A DNA stretch of 9,341 nucleotides from Desulfurococcales archaeon (GTDB lineage: Archaea > Thermoproteota > Thermoprotei_A > Sulfolobales > NBVN01), in assembly GCA_021160415.1 (NCBI GenBank), contig JAGHCP010000031.1, positions 1-9,341 of the forward strand, written 5' to 3'. This document shows positions 1-6,187 of this stretch, piece after piece; the stretch's first letter is position 1; each line of letters begins with the position of its first letter. Both the position numbers and the translations under genes were made by a program. The notes under the pieces were generated by a model. It saw nothing but the letters and a program-made list of their open reading frames with translations, had not been told where the DNA came from and did no database searches.

Positions 1-838
1 ATCCTTATCTGCTCTGGGGAGGTTATGTTGATCTTCGCCGTTATTTCGGGCTTCTCGACCTCCAGCGGAGCGTCAATCAACGCTATCTTAGCCTTCTCAA
101 CCCTCCTAGGCATGCCGGGATGAACAACCTCCTTATCAAGGACGATACCATCTATTAACCTGGTCTCACTGAGCGAGGCGCCCTTCTTCTTCTCGAGCTT
201 TATGTTGTCGAGCCTTACGTTGTAGGTGCCATCAGGCCTCTTCTCAGCAGCCCTAAGCGCCGCTTCAATGGTCATCTCTACCATTGAGTTAATGAGGTCG
301 GGCGTTGCAAGGTACTTGCTAGCTAAGGTTGAGTACACAACGTCGTAGAGAGCCTTCTTTGTTTCTCTCTCCCCTCAGAGGTTGATATATCACCTATGTC
401 CAGCTTAACCCCTATCTCGTCAAGTATCTCCAGAGCTTTAGCCTGAGCTTTCTTGTAGCCCTCAATGATTATAGTTGGGTGGATGTTCTGATCTAGGAGT
501 GCCTCTGCCTTGTCCAAAAGGCCCCCAGCTAGCACCACTACTGATGTAGTGCCATCACCCACCTCAGCGTCCACCGCCTTAGCGGACTCAACAAGTAGCT
601 TAGCTGCTGGGTGCTGTACCTCCATTTCCTTAACGATGGTTGCACCGTCGTTGGTTATTGTGATGTCGCCGAAGGAGTCTACAAGCATCTTGTCAAGTCC
701 TCTAGGCCCTAGGCTCGTACGCAGAACCTCAGCAAGAGCTCTTGCTGCCACTATGTTGCTCCTGAGAGCCTCACGACCGTAGGATCTCCTAGTTCCTTCC
801 TTAAGAATGAGTACCGGAACACCATAAGCTCCAGCCAT
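1..838 (-). CDS. Thermosome (group II chaperonin) subunit, 5' half, frameshifted and cut by the window edge
   Basis: ATP-driven folding chaperone subunit of the double-ring cytosolic thermosome. Residues 1-159, starting at ATG 838, carry the chaperonin equatorial-domain motifs: LGPRGLDKM near 43-51, NDGATI at 63-68 and the nucleotide-binding GDGTTS at 94-99. After about residue 159 the open frame drifts into non-family sequence and stops at 323. The correct sequence continues in another frame from 362 to 3 (120 codons, beginning TKKALYDVVYSTLASKY and including RPDGTYNVRLDNI and LIDAPLEVEKPEI), so one base is missing or two are extra near 362-371, in a GA-dinucleotide and A-run stretch. About 280 of the usual roughly 550 residues are present; the rest lies beyond position 1. 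Which paralogue (alpha, beta, gamma) cannot be told. A sequencing or assembly error is as likely as a true pseudogene. A strong TATA box lies upstream. Confidence 0.93.
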
Positions 839-849
839 TGCCTAACACC

Positions 850-890
850 ATTACCTCATAATGAATGACTTCTATATAAGTTTTTCTCAG
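850..890 (-). promoter_or_regulatory. Promoter of the thermosome gene
   Basis: On the minus strand, CTTATATAGA (880 to 871) is a near-consensus archaeal TATA box, preceded by the purine-rich GAGAAAAA that could serve as the TFB recognition element. A start about 25 bases downstream (near 850) would leave a leader of roughly a dozen bases before ATG 838. Confidence 0.7.
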
Positions 891-898
891 ATGCATAA

Positions 899-935
899 GG
901 AAACGCTTAATAACCCCCTTCTTCACTACTCCGCG
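899..935 (+). promoter_or_regulatory. Promoter of the Ncs6/Ncs2-like gene
   Basis: GGAAACG (899-905), a good TFB-recognition-like element, directly precedes the TATA-like GCTTAATAAC (905-914). A transcript start near 935 would give a leader of about ten bases before the TTG at 946. No Shine-Dalgarno sequence is visible there. It lies back to back with the thermosome promoter. Confidence 0.55.
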
Positions 936-945
936 GTCATGTGTT

Positions 946-1713
946 TTGAGTAATGTTGATGTTTGCACATCCTGCAGAAGGAGGCACGCTTTCTACGTTA
1001 GGCATGCATCAGGCGAGAAGCTATGTAGAAAGTGCTTAGAGAAATCGCTTCTGAAGCATATCAGGAGGAGTTTGCGTGGGATAGGATTAAGACCTAGGAC
1101 GGTAATCAGTGTTTATTTGCCTCGATCATGGGTTCTCGAGGGACTTCTTCTTCTGAGGTTAGTGTCAAACATCGAGAGAAACTATGGGACCCACGTCTTG
1201 TGTTTCGTGCCGATTAATTGCGCGGGAACTGTTCAGAGCTTCATAAGCGGGCTAAGTAATGTATCGCTTATTCCCTACCGCAAGGACGAGTTAAGTTTTC
1301 CTTCATGCATGCTTAACTCCACGCTCCACGCCGAAGAGCTAGCTAGGTCCTTTGAGCCGTTTCCTCAGGCGGTTTTACTGCCGTACTCACTTACGGATCT
1401 TAATGAGGGGTTCTTGGAGGCGTTACTCGTAAAGCAAGAAGCCCTTAGCACCATGAAGAAGCTCTACACATATGGAATTCCGTGGGTTGTTTTGCCCTTC
1501 AAGGATTTGCCCAGGAGGGATCTTTACGCGCTAGCCTACACTAATGAACTAATTGAGGCGTTAAACTCTTGTCCGCCCACCTCAGGCCCTACTCCAGAAA
1601 TCTCTGAAATCGTCCATGAGATGACGATATACCACAGCGAGTTAACTTACAGGATGGAGAACTCCATTACTGCTCTGATGAAGTTCAGAGTTTCAACTCC
1701 TACTAAGGATTAA
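946..1713 (+). CDS. Degenerate Ncs6/Ncs2 (CTU1/CTU2)-like protein without a PP-loop
   Basis: 255 residues. The N-terminus has a zinc finger, C7-x2-C10 and C27-x2-C30, in the context CTSCRRRHAFYVRH...LCRKCL followed by a basic helix, as in archaeal Ncs6/TtuA and eukaryotic CTU1/CTU2, which thiolate wobble U34 of tRNA (or T54 for TtuA). Next comes the predicted PP-loop strand, but the usual SGGxDS is replaced by VYLPRSWV (56-63), so ATP-dependent adenylation looks lost. Weak family echoes follow: PYSLTDLNEGFLEALL (146-161) where family members have GHNLDDEAQ, and PWVVLPFKDLPRRDLYALAY (179-198) where they have a PL-x-IPE-x-E-x-x-YA-like segment. The C-terminal zinc-binding CxxC pairs are absent. 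It may be a non-catalytic partner analogous to Ncs2/CTU2, or a decaying paralogue. The TTG at 946 is the only plausible start ahead of the zinc finger. Family assignment comes from motif reading; the role is inferred. Confidence 0.65.
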   Translation: MSNVDVCTSCRRRHAFYVRHASGEKLCRKCLEKSLLKHIRRSLRGIGLRPRTVISVYLPRSWVLEGLLLLRLVSNIERNYGTHVLCFVPINCAGTVQSFISGLSNVSLIPYRKDELSFPSCMLNSTLHAEELARSFEPFPQAVLLPYSLTDLNEGFLEALLVKQEALSTMKKLYTYGIPWVVLPFKDLPRRDLYALAYTNELIEALNSCPPTSGPTPEISEIVHEMTIYHSELTYRMENSITALMKFRVSTPTKD

Positions 1714-1716
1714 GTA

Positions 1717-1756
1717 CTTAAGGCAGGGCTTACACACATTAAACCGGGAAGAGGTG
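1717..1756 (+). promoter_or_regulatory. Possible promoter and ribosome binding site of the tandem Hfq-like gene
   Basis: A weak TATA-like CTTAAGG (1717-1723) is followed about 30 bases later by the Shine-Dalgarno sequence GAGGTG (1751-1756), seven bases before the TTG at 1764. The Shine-Dalgarno match is strong and fixes the start; the TATA assignment is tentative, and co-transcription with the preceding gene (50-base gap) is also possible. Confidence 0.5.
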
Positions 1757-1763
1757 CTTCCAG

Positions 1764-2186
1764 TTGCCTCTGAGGGAAAACATAATTGATAGCAGGCTTT
1801 CAGGCCGGGAAATAAGGCTGAAGGTTGCCGGTTTTCAAGACGAGATCAGAGGAATCATAGATGAAGTAGCAAGATATGAAATAGGGCTTCAGAGCGAAGG
1901 TAAAGGAATTGTCGTTTTCAGGCACTCGATAATGTACGCACAAGTGAACGCAGCTGATCTCCACGGATACAGCGGTGAAAGACTGAGAGACACGGTCATC
2001 GACTCAGACATGATTGGCTCAACAATAAAGCTCCACTTGGTGAATGGAGAGGAGATAGAAGGAAAGCTAATGAAACTCAGCAAGTACGAACTAGGACTCA
2101 GAAAGGGTGAGGAAGGGCTTGTAATCCCCAAGTCCGCCATATCTTTCGCGATAATTAAAGGGGAGGATAAGGAAGGGTCTGACTAA
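1764..2186 (+). CDS. Small protein with two Hfq/Sm-like repeats
   Basis: 140 residues made of an internal duplication. Repeat 1 (about 13-61) and repeat 2 (about 83-131) align throughout: REIRLKVAGFQDEIRGII matches STIKLHLVNGEEIEGKLM, ARYEIGLQ matches SKYELGLR, and FRHSIMYAQV matches IPKSAISFAI. The pattern (L-x-L-x-NG-x-x-I-x-G, then a polar-hydrophobic strand, then a KHAI-like end) is that of bacterial Hfq and, more loosely, Sm1/Sm2 motifs. Hfq and Sm proteins form rings that bind U- or A-rich RNA; a two-domain chain could build a pseudo-hexamer from three copies. RNA binding is inferred. Start is TTG with a strong Shine-Dalgarno sequence. The gene follows the Ncs6-like gene by 50 bases and its stop lies one base from the stop of the convergent ASCH gene. 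The acidic tail (GEDKEGSD) looks disordered. I cannot name a characterised orthologue. Confidence 0.6.
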   Translation: MPLRENIIDSRLSGREIRLKVAGFQDEIRGIIDEVARYEIGLQSEGKGIVVFRHSIMYAQVNAADLHGYSGERLRDTVIDSDMIGSTIKLHLVNGEEIEGKLMKLSKYELGLRKGEEGLVIPKSAISFAIIKGEDKEGSD

Positions 2187-2187
2187 C

Positions 2188-2556
2188 TCACTGATTCTGC
2201 CTCTTAAGCTTGAATCTAATGAGCTTAACCTCAGTACCCTCATTAAGTCCTTTACTCCTGTATAATCTCTTCAATGTCTCCACCAACTCATCCCTGCTCG
2301 AGAACCCATCCCTCCTAGCGTCATCGTCAGTCAACTCCCTAACCTTCTTAACCTCAACACTCTCTATTCTAGCCATACCTAGCCGTATTCCGCCAGCAAT
2401 CAACTCGACTTCATCCCCAGCCCTCAAATTACTGCTTAACCTTATGGTGGACGTCTTACTACCTGAGGCGATCCCAACAGCGAACTCTTTCTTAAAGAAA
2501 AGCTTCTTCCTCCTCACCACCGGAACCACCCAACCTTTATTAGAAAGGATAGCCAT
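2188..2556 (-). CDS. ASCH-domain (PUA-like) protein
   Basis: 122 residues. Characteristic ASCH elements: LFFKKEFAVGIASGSKTSTIR (19-39) with the conserved basic-Gly-x-Lys-x-Thr-x-Arg loop, AGDEVELIAGG (46-56) for the beta-strand that follows, and DDDARRDGFSSRDELVETLKRLY (77-99), a helix-turn typical of the family. ASCH domains share the PUA fold and are predicted, in some cases shown, to act on RNA or modified nucleosides; no catalytic role can be read here. The ATG at 2556 has no Shine-Dalgarno sequence and follows a TTTATAAA element directly. If that element is this gene's TATA box, translation would instead start at GTG 2529 or GTG 2520, which would still leave the whole domain intact. Converges with the tandem Hfq-like gene, one base between stops, and diverges from the PhoU-like gene, 27 bases between starts. 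Confidence 0.82.
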   Translation of the reverse strand: MAILSNKGWVVPVVRRKKLFFKKEFAVGIASGSKTSTIRLSSNLRAGDEVELIAGGIRLGMARIESVEVKKVRELTDDDARRDGFSSRDELVETLKRLYRSKGLNEGTEVKLIRFKLKRQNQ

Positions 2557-2583
2557 ACTTTATAAAAATCAGGTGATGAAGCA
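2532..2583 (+). promoter_or_regulatory. Compact divergent promoter between the ASCH and PhoU-like genes
   Basis: For the plus strand, TTTATTAG (2536-2543) could be a TATA box giving a start near 2565, and AGGTGAT (2571-2577) is a near-perfect Shine-Dalgarno sequence six bases before ATG 2584. The self-complementary TTTATAAA (2559-2566) sits between the two starts and may serve the minus strand. The two promoters would overlap, so mutual interference is possible. Confidence 0.45.
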
Positions 2584-3261
2584 ATGCTTAAAGCTTTTAG
2601 GAAGCTACTGACAGCTGGCGAGGAGAGACTATTCAGCAAATTAGTGACGCACATGGACCTCTCAGTAAAGTCCATGAAGCTGGTGTCCCAACTAATGAGG
2701 GAAAACATGCCCGACGCTGAGGTCGAGAGCGCGATCATCGAGGTAATCACTAACGAAAAAAACGGGGACAGAATAACGTCCGAGTTAGTTAACATGGTTT
2801 CTAAGGGAGCCGTCCCTATAGCGCTCCTAGGTGACATAGAAGTCCTAATAGATAAGGTGGACGACATCCTGGACCTGATTTACTTCATAGCTACGGAGTA
2901 TGGAAGAGCTTTCAGAGCTGGCCTGCATAGAAAACCCATAGTGAGGGAGATCTATAAGGATCTGATGAAAACGGCTTTGATAACTTCGAAAGCTCTCGAA
3001 TCCCTTAAGGAGGAACTTGAAGTAGCTCTTAGCGACTTCAGCAAGCTACAGATACTAAGCGACCGGATAGACATCTATGAGGACAGAGTGGATGAGCTGA
3101 AGAGCTCAATGCTGGATAAGCTTTACGGATTCGGTGACGGCATAGATCCCATAACGTTCAACCACCTCGTGGAGATGATAAGGAGCTTTGACACTGTGGT
3201 CGATTCCTGCGAAGACGCTTCCCACCTGCTCATCAGGATAGTTAGTTCAATGCTTTACTGA
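2584..3261 (+). CDS. PhoU-like DUF47 protein, partner of the PiT-family permease
   Basis: 225 residues, predicted almost all alpha-helical, matching the DUF47/PhoU-like family (about 210-220 residues) that usually accompanies Pit-type phosphate permeases. Two similar helical halves each carry acidic metal-binding patches: E58 and D62 plus D90, D93, D94 and D97 in the first (NEKNGDRIT, LIDKVDDILDLIYF), and D160, E166, D167 and D170 plus D203, D207 and D211 in the second (SDRIDIYEDRVDEL, SFDTVVDSCEDAS). It is likely a soluble regulator or accessory protein at the inner face of the membrane. The start is fixed by AGGTGAT six bases upstream. The permease gene follows after 16 bases, so the two are probably one transcript. 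The family assignment is firm; the exact mode of action of these proteins is not known to me. Confidence 0.88.
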   Translation: MLKAFRKLLTAGEERLFSKLVTHMDLSVKSMKLVSQLMRENMPDAEVESAIIEVITNEKNGDRITSELVNMVSKGAVPIALLGDIEVLIDKVDDILDLIYFIATEYGRAFRAGLHRKPIVREIYKDLMKTALITSKALESLKEELEVALSDFSKLQILSDRIDIYEDRVDELKSSMLDKLYGFGDGIDPITFNHLVEMIRSFDTVVDSCEDASHLLIRIVSSMLY

Positions 3262-3277
3262 GTTTCGGGGGTCAAGC

Positions 3278-4207
3278 ATGTTTGTCCCCTCAGCAGCGTT
3301 AGCTCTATTCACCCTGGCAGTCGCGGTAGGGGTTGGAAACAACATGGGAGTTATTTCAGGCCCATCAGTGGGTTCGAGACTCATCAGAGAGGAGTCTCTC
3401 CTCATTCTCTCTGTTTCAGGGCTTCTTGCTGGATACGTTCTCGAAGGCTGGAAGCTTCATAGCGCTGTCCACCTCTCCGAAGAGGAATCCGTCGTGACCA
3501 TGTTACTGGCTGTTGGGGTTCTCACGGCCTTAACCCTTGGGGGCTTCATTACGTCGATAACGCAAATCTTCGTCGGGATTTACGTCGGGATGCTAGCTTG
3601 CGGGGGGAGTTCCTACGGACTAAGTGAGGTCCTGAGGATAGGTGGTTATTGGCTGTTAACCTTCGCGTTATCCGTGGCGACCTCCTACGCCTTCATGAAG
3701 ATCATGGGCGGTAGGAAGTCAAACACATTGATAAATAATCTACTCACCCTTAAATTGACCAGCGTGGTTCTAGTGTTTTTCACTGCGTATACCTTGGGAG
3801 CAAATACCGTGGGTTTCATAGCGTCCTTCGCTCCCTCCACGCTGCCCGGTGAGTTAGTATCTGCCGCAACAGTTGTCGGTATCGTAGCGGGTGCCTTGAT
3901 TGTTAGGGGAGGGAAGGGCGCTATGAAATTAGGAAGCGGCTTCTACGGACTCAGATACACAAGCACGGTGGTTCCCTACATTTCCGCACTTATTTTAACG
4001 GAAATAGGCACCCAGTTATCTATACCCTTACCTCTCTCCATAGCCCTATTTTCAGGGGTCCTGGGGGCGGCCGTAGGCCTGAAGTTCAGGTTGCTGAGGG
4101 GACGAGACGTAGTGATATACGCACTAATAAGCTGGGTAATCCCCTTAATAATCTCGGTCGCTATCTCTTACTTAATCTTCACATCCTTGAGTCTGTGCAC
4201 TCACTAA
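3278..4207 (+). CDS. Divergent PiT-family anion (phosphate or related) permease
   Basis: 309 residues, about ten hydrophobic membrane segments, slightly short for PiT permeases. The family's two inverted signature regions are recognisable but altered. GVGNNMGVISGP (18-29) and LGANTVGFIASF (173-184) stand where typical members have GANDxANA, with the Asp replaced by Asn in the first and Thr in the second. The segments FITSITQIFVGIYVGM (90-105) and LPLSIALFSGVLGAAVG (251-267) stand where typical members have PVSTTHxxVGAxxG. Transport of phosphate, sulfate or another oxyanion is inferred from fold and from the adjacent DUF47 gene; the altered signatures mean the substrate may differ. Start ATG 3278 follows a G-rich stretch (GGGGGT, 3267-3272). 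The 3' end overlaps the convergent DUF460 gene by 36 bases, so the last residues (SLSLCTH) are encoded opposite that gene's stop region. Confidence 0.75.
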   Translation: MFVPSAALALFTLAVAVGVGNNMGVISGPSVGSRLIREESLLILSVSGLLAGYVLEGWKLHSAVHLSEEESVVTMLLAVGVLTALTLGGFITSITQIFVGIYVGMLACGGSSYGLSEVLRIGGYWLLTFALSVATSYAFMKIMGGRKSNTLINNLLTLKLTSVVLVFFTAYTLGANTVGFIASFAPSTLPGELVSAATVVGIVAGALIVRGGKGAMKLGSGFYGLRYTSTVVPYISALILTEIGTQLSIPLPLSIALFSGVLGAAVGLKFRLLRGRDVVIYALISWVIPLIISVAISYLIFTSLSLCTH

Positions 4208-6187
4208 TCTCGTCCTAGAGTTTCTGTACTCCTTGAGGAGGTTCTCAAGATCGGCCAGCGTGAATCTCCTCTCGGAGGCCTCCTTAATCTCATCTATCTT
4301 AGCCTTAGCTCTCCCCAACTCTTCGTACACGGAGCCATTAACTGCCCTTATACAGTCACCGATAACCCAAACCTCCTTAGCAACTGCGGCAGGTATCAAG
4401 TACTTGGTGATCAGCTCTGCCACATAACGACTGTCCTTCGGGTGCAGGATGAGTGAATATTTCCATTTAATGGTATTTCTGAGGAGAGATGGCGAGAGGA
4501 GTGAAACATCATCCACGAACCACGTCATACCTTCCTTAACATATTTCAAAGTGCACCTGCCAGTCAAAGAGGGAACGATAACTAATTCACCAGAAATAAC
4601 TCTCTCCACGGCCTTGACGACTTCCGAATGCAACTTCTTGAGGGTCTCATTCTCCGCCTTAAGTTTATTCACGTAAGCCTCAAGATTACTCACCCGCTGT
4701 GTGAGCTCAGTTACCTTCCTATCCCTAAGTACCTCCTGAGTGAGGCTTGACTGTATCTCGGCGACCTTATTCTTCATTTCATCAAGCTCTCTCTCCAGCT
4801 CCTTAACTCTGACGCGGTAAAGATCCCGCTCCCTCACTAACTCATCGATTTTCTTCCTAAGATCCTTAACCACCTCATCAGGTTTAGGGGTCTCCGCCAC
4901 CCTTACCCTTTCTTTTAGGGGTTTAACACCTTCCTTAACAGCGTCATTGATTATGTCTTCAATGATCGAGGACAGAGGTTCATCGCTCAGGAGTCTTGCC
5001 TTATAGTGTTGAAGACCAGCAGCAGGGAGACCCATCTCCTTAACTTTAGATGCGAGTTTCCTTAGCTTCTCCTCGTAAATCCGGAAAGCCTTAATTGCTG
5101 CCGACAAAGCGTCCCTCTCATGAGTGTTCCTAACCTGCACCCCATGCTTAGCCATGAAGTCTGCAACTATTAGCTCCTTCTCGGCAGTGCTGAGGGATCT
5201 TGGAGGGACATACACCTGGGCATTCAGCATAGATGCCAGTTTCTTAACCATATCCGGGACAGGAGACTTATCCGTGGCTACGATGGCGGGAATCCCTTCT
5301 TTAGAAATAAGGGTCGCTATAGACCCCCTATCAAGGTTCTTACCTGACGTTATGAGGACTGGCTTCCCGTCAAGATCTATGAGCGCTATACCTACCTTAG
5401 TCCCAGGATCGAATCCAACGATCAAGTACCGCCTAGGTTTGGTGACTTCCTCGAAGGTGAGGAAATCCTTCCGAATCACTGGACGTATCTTAACGATTAC
5501 ATCCCTACCTTTAGCCTTCTTAACTATCCCATACAGCTCCTCACGCGGAGCATAAACTATGAATGACGCTTTCTCCATCCCTCCGCGACTCCTTCGAATG
5601 GTAACGTCGTAATCTATCCCCGCTCTCTCAAGATCTTCCCTAATCTTCTTCACTACTCGGGCCACAGCCCCTCTTAAGTTCCTCTTATATTTGGAGGACC
5701 TTGAGCCTCCAGCATTCCCGCTTCTGCCCATATACACATTTATCTTCACCTTCCTCTCAAAGATGTTTAAGCTCTCCCCGTATCCCAGTGCCGCAAGAAC
5801 CGCTATCAGAGCTGCTGACCTTCTAGAGTCCAGCTTCTCCCTGCCTAGGGAAATACCTGCCTTGGTAGCAACCTCTTTCAACGCAGCCGTGCGTTTACCG
5901 TCTAAGGTGACCTGAATTATCTCAGTGTCTGGTGGGATAAGCTTCAATATTTTGCCTAAGTTACGTCTGGTCCCGCCCAGCTCAAGAATATTATCCACAG
6001 CAAGAACTGACGGTCTGTTATCCCATAAAAGCCTTATCAGCCTACCTAGTGATCCTTCATCAACCGAAGTTACGGACGTGCCTCGAATCATAGCTATGGA
6101 GTAGAGGTACTGAGAAAGGTCTGAGCCTCCACTCTTAACTATGTCCACGCCTATGACAACTCTCTCAGGGAGTTTCCCACTCCCCAT
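4172..6187 (-). CDS. DUF460 (COG2433) protein: RNase H-fold (YqgF/RuvC-like) plus coiled coil
   Basis: 671 residues from ATG 6187. Domains: an N-terminal RNase H-like region (about 10-140) with VVIGVDI (D15) and SVLAVDNI (D65); a basic Gly/Ser/Arg-rich middle (about 145-245); a second RNase H-fold domain of YqgF/RuvC type (about 252-375) with GFDPGTKVGIA (D260), IVATDKSPVP and the late acidic motif HERDALSAA (D359); a long coiled coil (about 437-526); and an alpha/beta C-terminal domain. The family is archaeal and uncharacterised as far as I know, predicted to bind or cut nucleic acid. ATG 6187 is preferred because AGGGAG lies about seven bases upstream and the first strand begins nine residues in; ATG 6232, further upstream in the same frame, would add 15 residues. 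It overlaps the end of RIO2 by 23 bases, so translation is probably coupled. The 3' end overlaps the permease gene. Confidence 0.88.
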   Translation of the reverse strand: MGSGKLPERVVIGVDIVKSGGSDLSQYLYSIAMIRGTSVTSVDEGSLGRLIRLLWDNRPSVLAVDNILELGGTRRNLGKILKLIPPDTEIIQVTLDGKRTAALKEVATKAGISLGREKLDSRRSAALIAVLAALGYGESLNIFERKVKINVYMGRSGNAGGSRSSKYKRNLRGAVARVVKKIREDLERAGIDYDVTIRRSRGGMEKASFIVYAPREELYGIVKKAKGRDVIVKIRPVIRKDFLTFEEVTKPRRYLIVGFDPGTKVGIALIDLDGKPVLITSGKNLDRGSIATLISKEGIPAIVATDKSPVPDMVKKLASMLNAQVYVPPRSLSTAEKELIVADFMAKHGVQVRNTHERDALSAAIKAFRIYEEKLRKLASKVKEMGLPAAGLQHYKARLLSDEPLSSIIEDIINDAVKEGVKPLKERVRVAETPKPDEVVKDLRKKIDELVRERDLYRVRVKELERELDEMKNKVAEIQSSLTQEVLRDRKVTELTQRVSNLEAYVNKLKAENETLKKLHSEVVKAVERVISGELVIVPSLTGRCTLKYVKEGMTWFVDDVSLLSPSLLRNTIKWKYSLILHPKDSRYVAELITKYLIPAAVAKEVWVIGDCIRAVNGSVYEELGRAKAKIDEIKEASERRFTLADLENLLKEYRNSRTRLVSAQTQGCED

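Noticed and set aside
362..371. Programmed ribosomal frameshift in the thermosome gene
   Set aside because: No X-XXY-YYZ slippery heptamer in the reading frame and no evident downstream structure; the family is not known for programmed shifts, so an indel is simpler.
510..782. Plus-strand open frame opposite the thermosome gene
   Set aside because: It is Ser/Thr-rich antisense shadow of clear thermosome coding sequence with no family resemblance or ribosome binding site.
2573..2610. A second possible C/D RNA (GTGATGA at 2573-2579 and CTGA at 2607-2610)
   Set aside because: The first string is the Shine-Dalgarno region of the PhoU-like gene and the second is inside its coding sequence; no D' or C' boxes lie between at proper spacing.
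2210..2611. Plus-strand open frame of 133 codons opposite the ASCH gene
   Set aside because: Low-complexity Leu/Ser composition, antisense to recognisable ASCH motifs, and it runs into the start of the PhoU-like gene.
2514..2867. Minus-strand open frame opposite the PhoU-like gene
   Set aside because: Antisense shadow; the other strand has clear DUF47 motifs and a strong ribosome binding site.
5124..5555. Plus-strand open frame of 143 codons inside DUF460
   Set aside because: It lies opposite the conserved YqgF/RuvC-like domain and shows no recognisable features of its own.
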